Of a DNA stretch of 64,000 bases, positions 54,517-63,610 are shown one piece after another. Each line of letters begins with the position of its first letter. Position 1 is the first letter of the stretch. The translations under genes were made by a program, and so were the position numbers. The notes beneath the pieces are model-generated. The model was not told the origin of the DNA. It did not search any database and saw only the letters and a list, made by a program, of their open reading frames with translations. Source of the stretch: Candidatus Devosia phytovorans (GTDB lineage: Bacteria > Pseudomonadota > Alphaproteobacteria > Rhizobiales > Devosiaceae). Location of the stretch: positions 1,245,001 through 1,309,000 of the forward strand of contig CP119312.1 in assembly GCA_029202405.1 (NCBI GenBank), given 5' to 3'.

Positions 54517-56631
54517 GTGCAGGACGCGGAGACACGCGAGCGTGACGCCGGGACGGCAGAGGTCCCGCTGGCGCCGGCTTTTTCTCCGAAGCTTCCGCAG
54601 TTTAGTGCTACCCGGACCGTCTCGGGACGCGATGCTGCGACGTCGCGCCGGATCTTTGTATTGCTCCCCTTTGCCATGATCGGCGGCCTTGTTGCCTATG
54701 CCTCGCTGCCGGTGGAGCCAGAGACCTGGGCCATGGGGTCGGTTGGCGTGGCGCTGCTGGTGGGCATTGGCCTGCTCTGGCAGACAAGCATGCTGGACGA
54801 CTTCTTGCTGATTGTGTTTTTCTGGCTGGGCCTCTGCCTGTTGCCGCTGCATGGGGCCTTTTTCGGCACGGAGATGCTGGCGCGTCCCGCCTTCGGAACT
54901 TACGAGGCGCGAGTCGACGAGGTGCTGTCGGCCAATGCCGAGGCGCAGCGTGTCGTCATCTCCGGTCTGGTCCCGGTTGCCGATGCGCGGGCCGTGCCGA
55001 TCGCCAGGGCGCGCCTCGTCGTGCCGGGTGAGACGGCGCTGGCGCCGGGCGATGTGATCCGGGCGAGCATGCGGCTGGCGCCGGTGCCGGGTCCGATCCT
55101 GCCGGGCGCCTATGACGGACAGTTCCATTCCTATTTTTCCGGCATTGGCGCCTATGGCAATGTGACCGGGGATTTCGAACTGTTGCGACAGGGCGAGTTC
55201 GACCTGACCCGGGCGATGGAGGGCATGCGGTCGGCGATCGGGTTGCGGATCGACGCGGTGCTCGATGCGCACTCGGCGGCGATCGGGCGGGCCATGGTGA
55301 TGGGCGACCAGAGCGGAATCGATGACGAGACGCGCGACGTCATGGCGGCGGCGGGGCTGGCGCATGTCTATTCGATCTCGGGGTTGCATCTGTCGATCGT
55401 CGCAGGCGGGCTCTATTTTCTGCTGCGACTGGGCATGGCGTCGGTCCCGGGCATTGCGCTGCGCTGGCCGATCAAGAAGATCGCGGCGCTGGGCGGCATC
55501 CTAGCGGCGGCCTTCTACCTATTGCTGGCGGGTGGGTTCAACAATGTGCCGGCCCTGCGCTCGACCATCATGCTGGGCCTGGTCTTTGGCGCCGTGCTGG
55601 CCGGGCGGCGGGCGCTGACCATGCGCAATGTGGCCATTGCCGCGCTGGCGATCATCGTCATTGATCCGGCCAGCGTCTTCCGCGCCAGTTTCCAGCTGTC
55701 CTTTGCTGCCGTGGTGGCGCTGATCGGGGTCTACGAAATGCCGCGCAAGCCCTTCGAGGGGGAACGCAGCTGGGGTGGACGGCTCTGGGGCACGATCTGG
55801 GCCACGGCGCTGACCAGCTTCATCGCCGGCACGGCGACCCTGCTGTTCTCGGCCTATCACTTCCAGCAGACGGCACCGCTTGGCGTGCTGGGCAATGTGC
55901 TGGTGCTGCCGGTGGTGAGCCTTGTCATCATGCCCTTCGCCGTGCTGTCGGTGCTGGCCATGCCATTTGGCGTTGAAGCGCCCTTTGTGGCAGTAATGGG
56001 CTGGGGGATCGACCGGATGGTCGACGGTGCCGTTCTGGTCGCCGGCTGGAGCCAGGGTTGGACCGGTAACCCGCTGCTGACGCATTGGGCGTTGGTCATC
56101 GGGCTTGCCGCGCTGGCCTGGTTCGCCTTCGTCAACAATTGGTGGCGGCTGGCCGGGCCAGTCGTGGCACTTCCCTTGATCCTGCTTTTCGGGCTGGACC
56201 AACGGCCCGATATTCTCGTCGCAGACACGACGCAGGCCGTTGCGCTGCGCCAGGCGGATGGCCATGGCCTGGTCAGTGGCAAGGCCGACAGCTTTGCTGT
56301 CGAAGTCTGGAGCGACCATTATCAGGAAGTTTTCGCCGAAGGCTTCGCCGGCGCGCGCTGCGATAGCCTCGGCTGTATTGCGCAGACCGAGCGCTTTTCC
56401 GTCGCGGTGATCCGCAATGCGGCGGCCTTTGCCGAAGATTGCGGCTTGCATGATCTGATCATCGCCCGCGTCAGGGCGCCCAGGAGCTGTGTGGGCGGGC
56501 AGGTGGTGGACGCCGATGACCTGGCCGCAGGCGGCGTGCACTGGCTGGCATGGGACGAGGCGGCGGCGCGGTTCGAAATCCGCACCGCCATTCCCAATCT
56601 CAGCCGGCCGTGGCGAGTTTTGCCACCGTGA
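54517..56631 (+). CDS. ComEC/Rec2-family DNA-uptake channel protein
   Basis: A 704-residue membrane protein of the ComEC/Rec2 family. A DUF4131-type periplasmic domain comes first. The Competence-domain channel follows, with GLAHVYSISGLHLSIVAGG, NNVPALRSTIMLGLVFGAV and FRASFQLSFAAVVAL, the family hallmarks. The C-terminal metallo-beta-lactamase domain seen in Bacillus ComEC is not present, as in many alphaproteobacteria. The start is GTG at 54517. Its last 32 bases overlap the 3' end of the convergent beta-galactosidase gene. Confidence 0.9.
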   Translation: MQDAETRERDAGTAEVPLAPAFSPKLPQFSATRTVSGRDAATSRRIFVLLPFAMIGGLVAYASLPVEPETWAMGSVGVALLVGIGLLWQTSMLDDFLLIVFFWLGLCLLPLHGAFFGTEMLARPAFGTYEARVDEVLSANAEAQRVVISGLVPVADARAVPIARARLVVPGETALAPGDVIRASMRLAPVPGPILPGAYDGQFHSYFSGIGAYGNVTGDFELLRQGEFDLTRAMEGMRSAIGLRIDAVLDAHSAAIGRAMVMGDQSGIDDETRDVMAAAGLAHVYSISGLHLSIVAGGLYFLLRLGMASVPGIALRWPIKKIAALGGILAAAFYLLLAGGFNNVPALRSTIMLGLVFGAVLAGRRALTMRNVAIAALAIIVIDPASVFRASFQLSFAAVVALIGVYEMPRKPFEGERSWGGRLWGTIWATALTSFIAGTATLLFSAYHFQQTAPLGVLGNVLVLPVVSLVIMPFAVLSVLAMPFGVEAPFVAVMGWGIDRMVDGAVLVAGWSQGWTGNPLLTHWALVIGLAALAWFAFVNNWWRLAGPVVALPLILLFGLDQRPDILVADTTQAVALRQADGHGLVSGKADSFAVEVWSDHYQEVFAEGFAGARCDSLGCIAQTERFSVAVIRNAAAFAEDCGLHDLIIARVRAPRSCVGGQVVDADDLAAGGVHWLAWDEAAARFEIRTAIPNLSRPWRVLPP

Positions 56632-58558
56632 CGCCGGCAGCGGTCAGCTCGGCCGTGCCCAGCACATAGCCGCTCTCGTCGGTGGCGGGATTGAGCGTCG
56701 CCGGGCCGGCACCATAGTTCACATAGACGCGGAAGCCCGCGCGGGTGCGGCAACGGACGCCGGCTGGCAGGTTGATCGTGGGCAGGTCGGCCTCCTCGAT
56801 CAACTGGTCCACCACGCGCTGGATCAGCGCCTTCGAGCCGCTGGCGCCGAGATAGTAGAGCTTGCCCTGGTTGACCAGCACCGGCCAGCCATCGACATCC
56901 TCGATGACCACATTGGCCCGCGTCTCCAGCCGCTCGCGCCAGTGATGGATCGACCCGCTGCCACGCACTTCCACGTCGATGGACGGATCGATGCTGTCCA
57001 CGCGCATGACCTTGACGTCGAGCAGGTTGCTCGGCAGATCGGGCGCAAGGTTGGCGGGAATGGAAAAATCCTGCGTCTTGGAGCCGGAGCGCGGGCCAAT
57101 GAGCAGGTGGCCCTCAAAATCGGCGATGGCCGATCGCAGGTCGTCGTTCCAGGCAAAGAGCGCGGGAATGGCAACCACGTCATAGCCGGCAAAGCTTTTC
57201 GTGCTGGGCGGCAGGATGTCGATATCGACGCCATGCTTGCGGAAAGCGGCATAGAGCCCGCGGACATGGGCGCTATGGGTGAAACCCTTCGCCTGTGGCT
57301 GGATCTGCCAGGCCCATTCGCTCTGATAGTCAAAGACCAGCGCCACGCGCGCCTTGCCGACCATGCCGCTGAGATCGAGTGTCTTGAGTTCCTGCGCCAC
57401 CTGGCTGGCCTCGTGATAAGCCGGCGCTGGCTCGCGGTCGGGCCGCATCAGGCCGGCATGCATCTGTTCTTGCGCAAAGGGCGCCTGGCGCCAGCGGAAA
57501 TAGGTGACGACCTCTGCGCCATGGGAGAAAGCCTCCCAGGCCCAGAGGCGGGCCATGCCGGGCAGGGGATCGGGATTGAACTGGGCCCAGTTCACCGGGC
57601 CGGGCTGCTGCTCCATGATCCACCAGCGGCCATGGCCGACGGCGCGATAGAGATCGTGGTGGAAGGCGGCATTGTCCGGATCACCCTGGCGCATGTAGAG
57701 GTGCTTGGTTTCTTCGGGCTCGTCGCTGACGGCGAGATGGCCGAGCGGATAGGAATCCCAGCTGGCGATGTCGAGCGTCTCGGCCACGTCGTAGTGGTCG
57801 AAATCGGTGGTCCGGCTCATGAAATTATGGATGACCGGCAGATCGGGGCGGATCGACTTGAGGATGTCGAACTGCACCCTGTTGAATGCGGCGACCTGAT
57901 CGGAGGCATAGCGGCGGAAGTCGAGGCCATGGGCCGGCGCGGCTTCGGTCACCAGAAGGTTTGGCAGCTCGACCTGGTCGAAGCGATTGTATTCCATCGA
58001 CCAGAAGACATTGCCCCAGGCCTGGTTGAGCGCATCGACGGTGTCGTATTTCTGCTGCAGCCAGAGCTGGAAGCCTTCTTTCGCCGCCGGCGAATAGGAA
58101 TAGGTCGTGTCGTGGCAGCCATATTCGTTGTCGGTCTGCCAGGCGCCCAGCGCCGGATGCTGGCCGACGGCCTCGGCCAGCAGGCGCGTGATGCGGCCAG
58201 CTTCCTCGCGATAGGGCAGGTGGCTGAAATCATAGTGGCGGCGCGAGCCAAAGCCCTTGCGCTTGCCGTTGAGATCGACCGCCAGCATGTCGGGATGCTT
58301 GTCTACCATCCAGCGCGGCGGGGTCGCCGTCGGCGTGCCGACCACGACCTTGATGCCATGGCGATGGAAGACATCCATGGCGCGGATGATCCAGTCGAAA
58401 TGCAGCTCGCCCGGCGTCGGCTCGAAGCGCGACCAGGCAAATTCACCGATGCGCACCCAGGCAATGCCGACCTCGGCCATGCGGGCGGCGTCGGCCTCCC
58501 ACCAGTCCTCGGGCCAATGTTCAGGATAGTAACAGACGCCGAGGCTGGGAGAGATCAT
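56600..58558 (-). CDS. Glycoside hydrolase family 42 beta-galactosidase
   Basis: A 652-residue cytoplasmic GH42 enzyme. The barrel begins LGVCYYPEHWPEDWWEAD. The general acid/base is Glu145 in WQTDNEYGC and the nucleophile Glu316 in WWIMEQQPGPVNW. A trimerisation domain (FDYQSEWAWQIQPQ) and a C-terminal beta domain follow. It splits small beta-galactosides from plant material. It is 11 bases from the SMP-30 gene on the same strand and is the last gene of a four-gene leftward operon for galactose acids. Confidence 0.95.
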   Translation of the reverse strand: MISPSLGVCYYPEHWPEDWWEADAARMAEVGIAWVRIGEFAWSRFEPTPGELHFDWIIRAMDVFHRHGIKVVVGTPTATPPRWMVDKHPDMLAVDLNGKRKGFGSRRHYDFSHLPYREEAGRITRLLAEAVGQHPALGAWQTDNEYGCHDTTYSYSPAAKEGFQLWLQQKYDTVDALNQAWGNVFWSMEYNRFDQVELPNLLVTEAAPAHGLDFRRYASDQVAAFNRVQFDILKSIRPDLPVIHNFMSRTTDFDHYDVAETLDIASWDSYPLGHLAVSDEPEETKHLYMRQGDPDNAAFHHDLYRAVGHGRWWIMEQQPGPVNWAQFNPDPLPGMARLWAWEAFSHGAEVVTYFRWRQAPFAQEQMHAGLMRPDREPAPAYHEASQVAQELKTLDLSGMVGKARVALVFDYQSEWAWQIQPQAKGFTHSAHVRGLYAAFRKHGVDIDILPPSTKSFAGYDVVAIPALFAWNDDLRSAIADFEGHLLIGPRSGSKTQDFSIPANLAPDLPSNLLDVKVMRVDSIDPSIDVEVRGSGSIHHWRERLETRANVVIEDVDGWPVLVNQGKLYYLGASGSKALIQRVVDQLIEEADLPTINLPAGVRCRTRAGFRVYVNYGAGPATLNPATDESGYVLGTAELTAAGVTVAKLATAG

Positions 58559-58569
58559 GTAACAGGCTT

Positions 58570-59448
58570 TCAGAGAGCGATACGGGCTTCGGGCTGGCCG
58601 GCCACGTCGAGGTCCACGGCGAAGAGACTGCCGGCATGCTTTTCGGCAGCAAGCTGATCTTCGCTGAGGTTCTTGGCGGCGGTGGTGATGAAAAGGGTTT
58701 TCAGATCCTTGCCGCCAAAGGCGGGGCAGGTGACCTGGCTCACCGGCACCTGGATCACGCGGTCCACCGAGCCATCGGGTGCATGGCGCACGACGCAGGA
58801 GCCGCCCCAGCGGGCGTTCCAGAGATAGCCCTCGCTATCGACCACGGCGCCATCGGGATAGCCGGGGCCATCCGAAACGTCGGCAAATAGCGTCCATTCG
58901 CCGATGGGCAGGCCGGTCGCCGGATCGGTCGCGACCTGCATGATCTTTTGGGTCGGCGTATCGGTCCAATAGGCGATCTTGCCATCGGGCGAGAAGCAGG
59001 TGGCATTGGGGATCTGGACGGGCGACTTCAGCGTGGTCAGCACGTCATTGCGGAAATGATAGAGCGAGCCCGAGTGTTGGTCCTCATCGGCGCGATCCAT
59101 GGTGCCGATCCAGAAGGCGCCGGATGGATGCACGCGACTGTCATTGCCGCGGGTATTGGCCCTGTCGGCCTCGATCTCGTTGATGCGGTTCATGCCGCCG
59201 GTGGCGATATCGAAATGCTTGAGCCCGGTGTCGGTGACCAGCACCAGCGTGTCATCGTCATGGATGGCGACGGCCGCGACGTTTTCGTTGAACAGCCAGC
59301 TGTCGGCGATCTCGCCGTCGGCGGTTACGGCGAAGAGCGTCTGCTCGTTGATGTCGAGGAAGAAGAGCTGCTGGCGGCCGTCATGCCAGACCGGGCCTTC
59401 GCCGAGCTGGCACTGCGAATCAAGAAGGAGGCGGGCGGTCTGGCTCAT
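58570..59448 (-). CDS. SMP-30/gluconolactonase-family sugar lactonase
   Basis: A 292-residue six-bladed propeller of the SMP-30/LRE family. Metal-binding residues are suggested by ARLLLDSQCQLGEGPVWHDG (Glu), ANTRGNDSRVHPSGAFWIGT (Asn) and SDGPGYPDGAVVDSEGYLW (Asp). It would open galactono- or similar sugar lactones to the acid form. The gene overlaps the aldolase gene by 4 bases and lies 11 bases from the beta-galactosidase gene, which supports a galactonate route. Confidence 0.9.
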   Translation of the reverse strand: MSQTARLLLDSQCQLGEGPVWHDGRQQLFFLDINEQTLFAVTADGEIADSWLFNENVAAVAIHDDDTLVLVTDTGLKHFDIATGGMNRINEIEADRANTRGNDSRVHPSGAFWIGTMDRADEDQHSGSLYHFRNDVLTTLKSPVQIPNATCFSPDGKIAYWTDTPTQKIMQVATDPATGLPIGEWTLFADVSDGPGYPDGAVVDSEGYLWNARWGGSCVVRHAPDGSVDRVIQVPVSQVTCPAFGGKDLKTLFITTAAKNLSEDQLAAEKHAGSLFAVDLDVAGQPEARIAL

Positions 59449-60056
59449 TTGCTCTGCCCCGCATCATAGGCGGCAACAGCCGTGGCGGCGCGCTCGGCCA
59501 CGTCGGCGGCGGTCATGCCGGGCTTGTAGATGAAGGTGCCCAGGCCAAAGCCGGTGCAGCCGGCGGCAAAATATTCGCTGAAATTATCCGGATTGGCGCC
59601 GCCCACGGCATAGACCGGGATTTCGGGCGGCAGCACCGCCTTCATCGCCTTGATGCCCTTGGGGCCCAGCACTTCGGCCGGGAAGAATTTGAGGCCCGTG
59701 GCGCCGGCCTTGATGGCGCGGAAGGCGTCGGTGGGGGTGAAGACGCCGGGATAGGACAGCATCTGCAGGCGGACGGTCTCTTCGATGACCTGCTTGTTGG
59801 TATCGGGCGAGACGATAAAGGTGCCGCCCGCGTCGGAAACGGCCCAGACCTGCTTCTTGGAGAGCACCGTGCCGGCGCCGATGGCAGCCGCATCGCTCAG
59901 CGAATTGGAGGCCAGCGCAATCGAGGTCAGCGCGTCGGGCGAATTGAGCGGCACTTCGATCATGGTGATGCCGGCGGCAATCAGCGCCTGGCAGACGTCG
60001 ACGGTTTCGGGCGGGGTAATGCCACGCAGGATGGCGATGAGGTGACGGTGTTCCAT
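59445..60056 (-). CDS. dgoA: 2-dehydro-3-deoxy-6-phosphogalactonate aldolase
   Basis: A 203-residue KDPG/KDPGal-type class I aldolase. The Schiff-base Lys is in ATGLKFFPAE and the general-base Glu in MIEVPLNSPDA; the phosphate site is near VGGANPDNF. It splits 6-phospho-2-dehydro-3-deoxygalactonate to pyruvate and glyceraldehyde-3-phosphate. The ATG at 60054-60056 with GGAG upstream gives the normal start. It follows the kinase gene by 13 bases. The neighbours, not the motif, make galactonate the likely substrate. Confidence 0.93.
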   Translation of the reverse strand: MEHRHLIAILRGITPPETVDVCQALIAAGITMIEVPLNSPDALTSIALASNSLSDAAAIGAGTVLSKKQVWAVSDAGGTFIVSPDTNKQVIEETVRLQMLSYPGVFTPTDAFRAIKAGATGLKFFPAEVLGPKGIKAMKAVLPPEIPVYAVGGANPDNFSEYFAAGCTGFGLGTFIYKPGMTAADVAERAATAVAAYDAGQSK

Positions 60057-60069
60057 TGTGAACTCCAAA

Positions 60070-60987
60070 CTATAGGGCAAAGCTGCGCGCGGCCTTGAGG
60101 CCGGCGAGCACGATTTCGGTGGCATCTTTGGGCGCGCCGCTGGCGCCGGCCATGGCCAGCACCTGGGCATAGAGCGCGCAAAGCGCAGGCGAGCCGATCA
60201 ATGGCACGGCACTGGTGCCGATCAGATGACGGTTGCTGCCCACTTCGGTTCCAATGAGCAGCCCCGAAAGATAGCCGGCGCACCAGTCGGGCTGGCGGCC
60301 CGAGAGCAGCGAACCGGCGCGGACCTGGAACAGGGTGCCCAGCAATTGCTCGGGATGGGCCAGACCAGCCTCGGCGCCGGCGACAAAACCTTCGGCGCGG
60401 CCGGGACCATCGAGCTCGCCGGTGAGCGAATGGCGCAGCACGGAATGGGTCTTCAGCAGTTCGAACATTTCCCCGGTCATGGCGGTGGAGAAATGCTCGA
60501 TACGCGTGCCCGAAAGCTGGGCCCATTTCGAATGGGTGCCGGGCATGCAGACCATGCCGGAATAGCCCGGATTGAGCGCGGCAAGGCCCAGCAACTGGGT
60601 CTCTTCACCGCGCATGACATTGTCTGCGCCGGCCTTTTGGCAGACGCCAGGCAGGATGGCAGCGGTAATGCGAGGGTTACCGGTGTCGGGGCGAACGGCG
60701 CCTTCGAGCAGGCCGCGCAGATCGGTCGGCGCTTCGAGATAGGGCGCTTCGAGCCAGCCCTGACGGGCGCCCGCCATGCCGCAGATCAACACGTCCAGCG
60801 TACTAGACGTGCCAGTGACGCCATCGAGCAGCTCACCCAGCGCTGCGGGAAATTCTTCGCGTGTCAGCTTGCCCATGCCCTTGGGCGAGGACTTTTCGAA
60901 CAGCACCGAACCATCGGCGGCCATGCCCCAGCCGCGGAGGTTCGAGGTCCCCCAGTCAACCGCAACCCAGTCTACACTCGTCGTCAC
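60070..60987 (-). CDS. dgoK: 2-dehydro-3-deoxygalactonokinase
   Basis: A 305-residue kinase of the DgoK family, phosphorylating 2-dehydro-3-deoxygalactonate at C6. It shows VDWVAVDWGTSNLRGWGM at the N-terminus (nucleotide site), LICGMAGARQGW and VCMPGTHSKWAQL (substrate-binding region). It is the first gene of the leftward operon, followed by dgoA, the lactonase and the beta-galactosidase. A divergent promoter region faces the dehydratase gene. Confidence 0.93.
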   Translation of the reverse strand: MTTSVDWVAVDWGTSNLRGWGMAADGSVLFEKSSPKGMGKLTREEFPAALGELLDGVTGTSSTLDVLICGMAGARQGWLEAPYLEAPTDLRGLLEGAVRPDTGNPRITAAILPGVCQKAGADNVMRGEETQLLGLAALNPGYSGMVCMPGTHSKWAQLSGTRIEHFSTAMTGEMFELLKTHSVLRHSLTGELDGPGRAEGFVAGAEAGLAHPEQLLGTLFQVRAGSLLSGRQPDWCAGYLSGLLIGTEVGSNRHLIGTSAVPLIGSPALCALYAQVLAMAGASGAPKDATEIVLAGLKAARSFAL

Positions 60988-61147
60988 AAATATCCCCTCA
61001 CGCGGCTGCTTCGTCGCGGCGCGACCCTAATGGCTCGCTGTTGTTTCAGCCAGTCCGATTCTGCAGTCCGTGCCAGCCATACCTGTCGGCAAAGCGGTTG
61101 TCCGGTCCCCTCGTTTGGTAAGATTTCTGCGGCTTTGGGGCGGTCGA

Positions 61148-61167
61148 GCGTGGCAAATTGACCACGC
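61148..61167. promoter_or_regulatory. Palindrome in the dgoK/dehydratase divergent promoter region
   Basis: GCGTGG and CCACGC arms flank an 8-base centre containing AATT, making a 20-base operator-like palindrome. It lies between two divergent sugar-acid genes, in a 287-base space with no gene, and is a good candidate for a GntR- or LacI-type repressor site. No regulator gene is adjacent. Confidence 0.45.
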
Positions 61168-61274
61168 TTTCCATTTGTATGATTTTTTGTGCGGAAGGGC
61201 ATTCACATGGGCGATAGCCATGTTAGAACGAGTCCAACGTGGACGCGTGTCCGCGACGACAAGAGGAACATCAC

Positions 61275-63083
61275 ATGACGGCAGGTAACGCCGGTTCGGC
61301 CCCCAAGAAGCTGCGTTCGCGCGCTTGGTTCGACAATCCGGACAACCCGGACATGACTGCGCTCTATCTCGAGCGCTACATGAATTTTGGTGTGTCGCGC
61401 GAAGAGCTGCAGTCGAACAAGCCGATCATCGGCATTGCCCAGACCGGCTCGGACCTCAGCCCCTGCAACCGTCATCATATCGTGCTCGCCGAGCGCGTGC
61501 GCGAAGGCATCCGCGAGGCGGGCGGCATTGCCATCGAGTTCCCGGTGCATCCGATTCAGGAAACCGGCAAGCGCCCGACGGCGGGCCTCGACCGGAACCT
61601 CGCCTATCTCGGTCTCGTCGAAGTGCTTTACGGCTATCCGCTGGATGGCGTGGTGCTGACCATTGGTTGCGACAAGACCACGCCGGCCATGCTGATGGGT
61701 GCGGCAACGGTCAATATTCCGGCCATCGCGCTGTCGGTTGGGCCGATGCTCAATGGCTGGCACAAGGGCGAGCGCACCGGTTCGGGCACGATCGTCTGGA
61801 AGGCGCGCCAGATGATGGCAGCCGGCGAGATCGACTATGCCCAGTTCATCGAACTGGTGGCCTCCTCGGCGCCGTCGACCGGTTATTGCAACACCATGGG
61901 CACGGCCACCACGATGAATTCGCTGGCCGAGTCGCTGGGCATGCAGCTGCCGGGTTCGGCCGCCATTCCGGCGCCCTATCGCGATCGCCAGGAAATGGCC
62001 TATCGCACCGGCAAGCGCATCGTCGACATGGTGCATGAGGACCTCAAGCCCTCCGACATCCTGACCAAGGACAATTTCATCAACACGATCGTCGTCAACT
62101 CGGCGATCGGTGGCTCGACCAATGCGCCGATCCATATCCAGGCCATCGCCAAGCATATCGGCGTCGAGCTGGAACTGCAGGATTTCCAGACCCACGGCCA
62201 CAAGGTGCCGCTGCTGGTGAACCTGCAGCCGGCGGGCGAATATCTGGGTGAGGATTATTACCATGCCGGCGGCGTGCCGGCGGTGGTCAACGAGCTGATG
62301 AGCCAGGGCCTGATCCGCGAGAACGCACCCACCGTCAACGGCAAGTCGATCGGTGAGAATTGCCGCAATACGACGATCCAGGACGACAAGGTCATCCGCC
62401 GTTTCGACAATCCGCTCAAGACCGATGCGGGCTTCCTCGTGCTGCGCGGCAACCTCTTCGACAATGCGATCATGAAGACCAGCGTGATCTCCTCGGAATT
62501 CCGCGATCGCTATCTCAACAACCCCGAGAGCCCCGGTGCCTTCGAGGGCAAGGCGGTGGTGTTCGACGGGCCGGAGGACTATCACCACCGGATCGACGAT
62601 CCGTCGCTCGATATCGACGAGAACACGCTGCTGTTCATGCGCGGCGCGGGCCCGATCGGCTATCCAGGCGCGGCGGAAGTGGTGAACATGCGGCCGCCGG
62701 CCTATCTGATCAAGAAAGGCGTGCACGCGCTGGCCTGTATCGGCGATGGCCGCCAGTCGGGCACCTCGGGTTCGCCTTCCATCCTCAATGCTTCTCCGGA
62801 AGCGGCGGCGGGCGGCAATCTGGCCATCCTGCAAACGGGCGACCGGGTGCGGATCGACCTCAACAAGGGCCAGGCCAATATCCTGGTCTCGGACGAGGAA
62901 ATCGCCACCCGCCGCACGGCATTGGAAGCCTCGGGCGGCTACAAGTTCCCCAAGCACCAGACGCCATGGCAGGAAATCCAGCGCGGCCTCGTTGGCCAGC
63001 TGGGCGACGGCGCCATTCTCAAGCCCGCCGAGAAGTATCAGCGCATCGCCCAGACCGAAGGCCTGCCGCGCGACAATCACTGA
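61275..63083 (+). CDS. IlvD/Edd-family dehydratase, probably a sugar-acid (galactonate/arabinonate/xylonate) dehydratase
   Basis: A 602-residue Fe-S/Mg dehydratase. Cluster cysteines are suggested in SDLSPCNRHH, TIGCDKTTPAMLM and the later STGYCNTMGTATTMN. SAIGGSTNAPIHIQAIAK and DGRQSGTSGSPSILN complete the active site. In the L-arabinonate/D-xylonate dehydratase branch the N-terminal SRAWFDNPDNPDMTALYLER and the overall length are similar. With the neighbouring dgo genes it could dehydrate galactonate. Real DHAD for valine synthesis is less likely here. GAGGAACATCAC precedes the ATG. Confidence 0.88.
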   Translation: MTAGNAGSAPKKLRSRAWFDNPDNPDMTALYLERYMNFGVSREELQSNKPIIGIAQTGSDLSPCNRHHIVLAERVREGIREAGGIAIEFPVHPIQETGKRPTAGLDRNLAYLGLVEVLYGYPLDGVVLTIGCDKTTPAMLMGAATVNIPAIALSVGPMLNGWHKGERTGSGTIVWKARQMMAAGEIDYAQFIELVASSAPSTGYCNTMGTATTMNSLAESLGMQLPGSAAIPAPYRDRQEMAYRTGKRIVDMVHEDLKPSDILTKDNFINTIVVNSAIGGSTNAPIHIQAIAKHIGVELELQDFQTHGHKVPLLVNLQPAGEYLGEDYYHAGGVPAVVNELMSQGLIRENAPTVNGKSIGENCRNTTIQDDKVIRRFDNPLKTDAGFLVLRGNLFDNAIMKTSVISSEFRDRYLNNPESPGAFEGKAVVFDGPEDYHHRIDDPSLDIDENTLLFMRGAGPIGYPGAAEVVNMRPPAYLIKKGVHALACIGDGRQSGTSGSPSILNASPEAAAGGNLAILQTGDRVRIDLNKGQANILVSDEEIATRRTALEASGGYKFPKHQTPWQEIQRGLVGQLGDGAILKPAEKYQRIAQTEGLPRDNH

Positions 63084-63104
63084 TCTCATGCGTTACCACT
63101 ATCG

Positions 63105-63136
63105 GGGCCCGCCAGTTGGCGGGCCCTTTTCGTTTT
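63105..63136 (+). terminator. Rho-independent terminator after the dehydratase gene
   Basis: A 9-base stem (GGGCCCGCC at 63105-63113, GGCGGGCCC at 63118-63126) with an AGTT loop, followed by TTTTCGTTTT. The next gene starts 13 bases later. Confidence 0.92.
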
Positions 63137-63148
63137 GGAGGACGGAAT

Positions 63149-63514
63149 TTGAGCGAAAAGCCGATAGCGAGCTGCCATTGCGGGCGGGTGACGATCACCC
63201 TGCCCAGGGCGCCCGAGGTGGTGGTGGAATGCAATTGCAGCCTGTGCCGGCGCTATGGCGTGCTGTGGACCTATTTCGAGGACAGTGAGCTCGGCGGTCT
63301 GCCATCGGCGGGCGAGACGCAGACCTATGCCTGGAATGGCAAGCATGTGGATTTCCACCGCTGCAGCAGTTGCGGCTGCGTGACCCATTGGGCACCGCGG
63401 GCCGCCTCGCGCCATACGATCGGCATCAATGCGCGGCTACTCGATCCCGAACTGGTTGCAGCGGCACGGCTGCGCCACAAGGATGGGGCCGGCTCGGGCA
63501 AGTATCTCGACTAG
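63149..63514 (+). CDS. GFA-family (CENP-V/GFA domain) zinc protein
   Basis: A 121-residue protein with the glutathione-dependent formaldehyde-activating (GFA) fold. Zinc ligands are seen in ASCHCGRVTI, CNCSLCRRYG and HRCSSCGCVTHW. Members may help formaldehyde-glutathione adduct formation, though many have other or unknown roles. The start is TTG at 63149-63151 with GGAGGACG 5 bases upstream. It lies behind the dehydratase terminator, so it is probably separately expressed or depends on read-through. Confidence 0.85.
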   Translation: MSEKPIASCHCGRVTITLPRAPEVVVECNCSLCRRYGVLWTYFEDSELGGLPSAGETQTYAWNGKHVDFHRCSSCGCVTHWAPRAASRHTIGINARLLDPELVAAARLRHKDGAGSGKYLD

Positions 63515-63534
63515 ATCGAGGCAACACAGACAAC

Positions 63535-63563
63535 AAAAAACCACCGCGACGGATCGCGGTGGT
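63535..63563 (-). terminator. Terminator for the cold-shock protein gene
   Basis: A 10-base stem (ACCACCGCGA at 63540-63549, TCGCGGTGGT at 63554-63563), followed on the minus strand by T6. It may also serve the convergent GFA gene. Confidence 0.9.
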
Positions 63564-63610
63564 TTCTCGGCGAGCGGCGTCGAAACGCGCTCGCTTCAGT
63601 CCTGATGCTA

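Noticed and set aside
61203..63089. 628-codon frame antisense to the dehydratase
   Set aside because: Shadow of the IlvD/Edd gene, which has complete active-site motifs.
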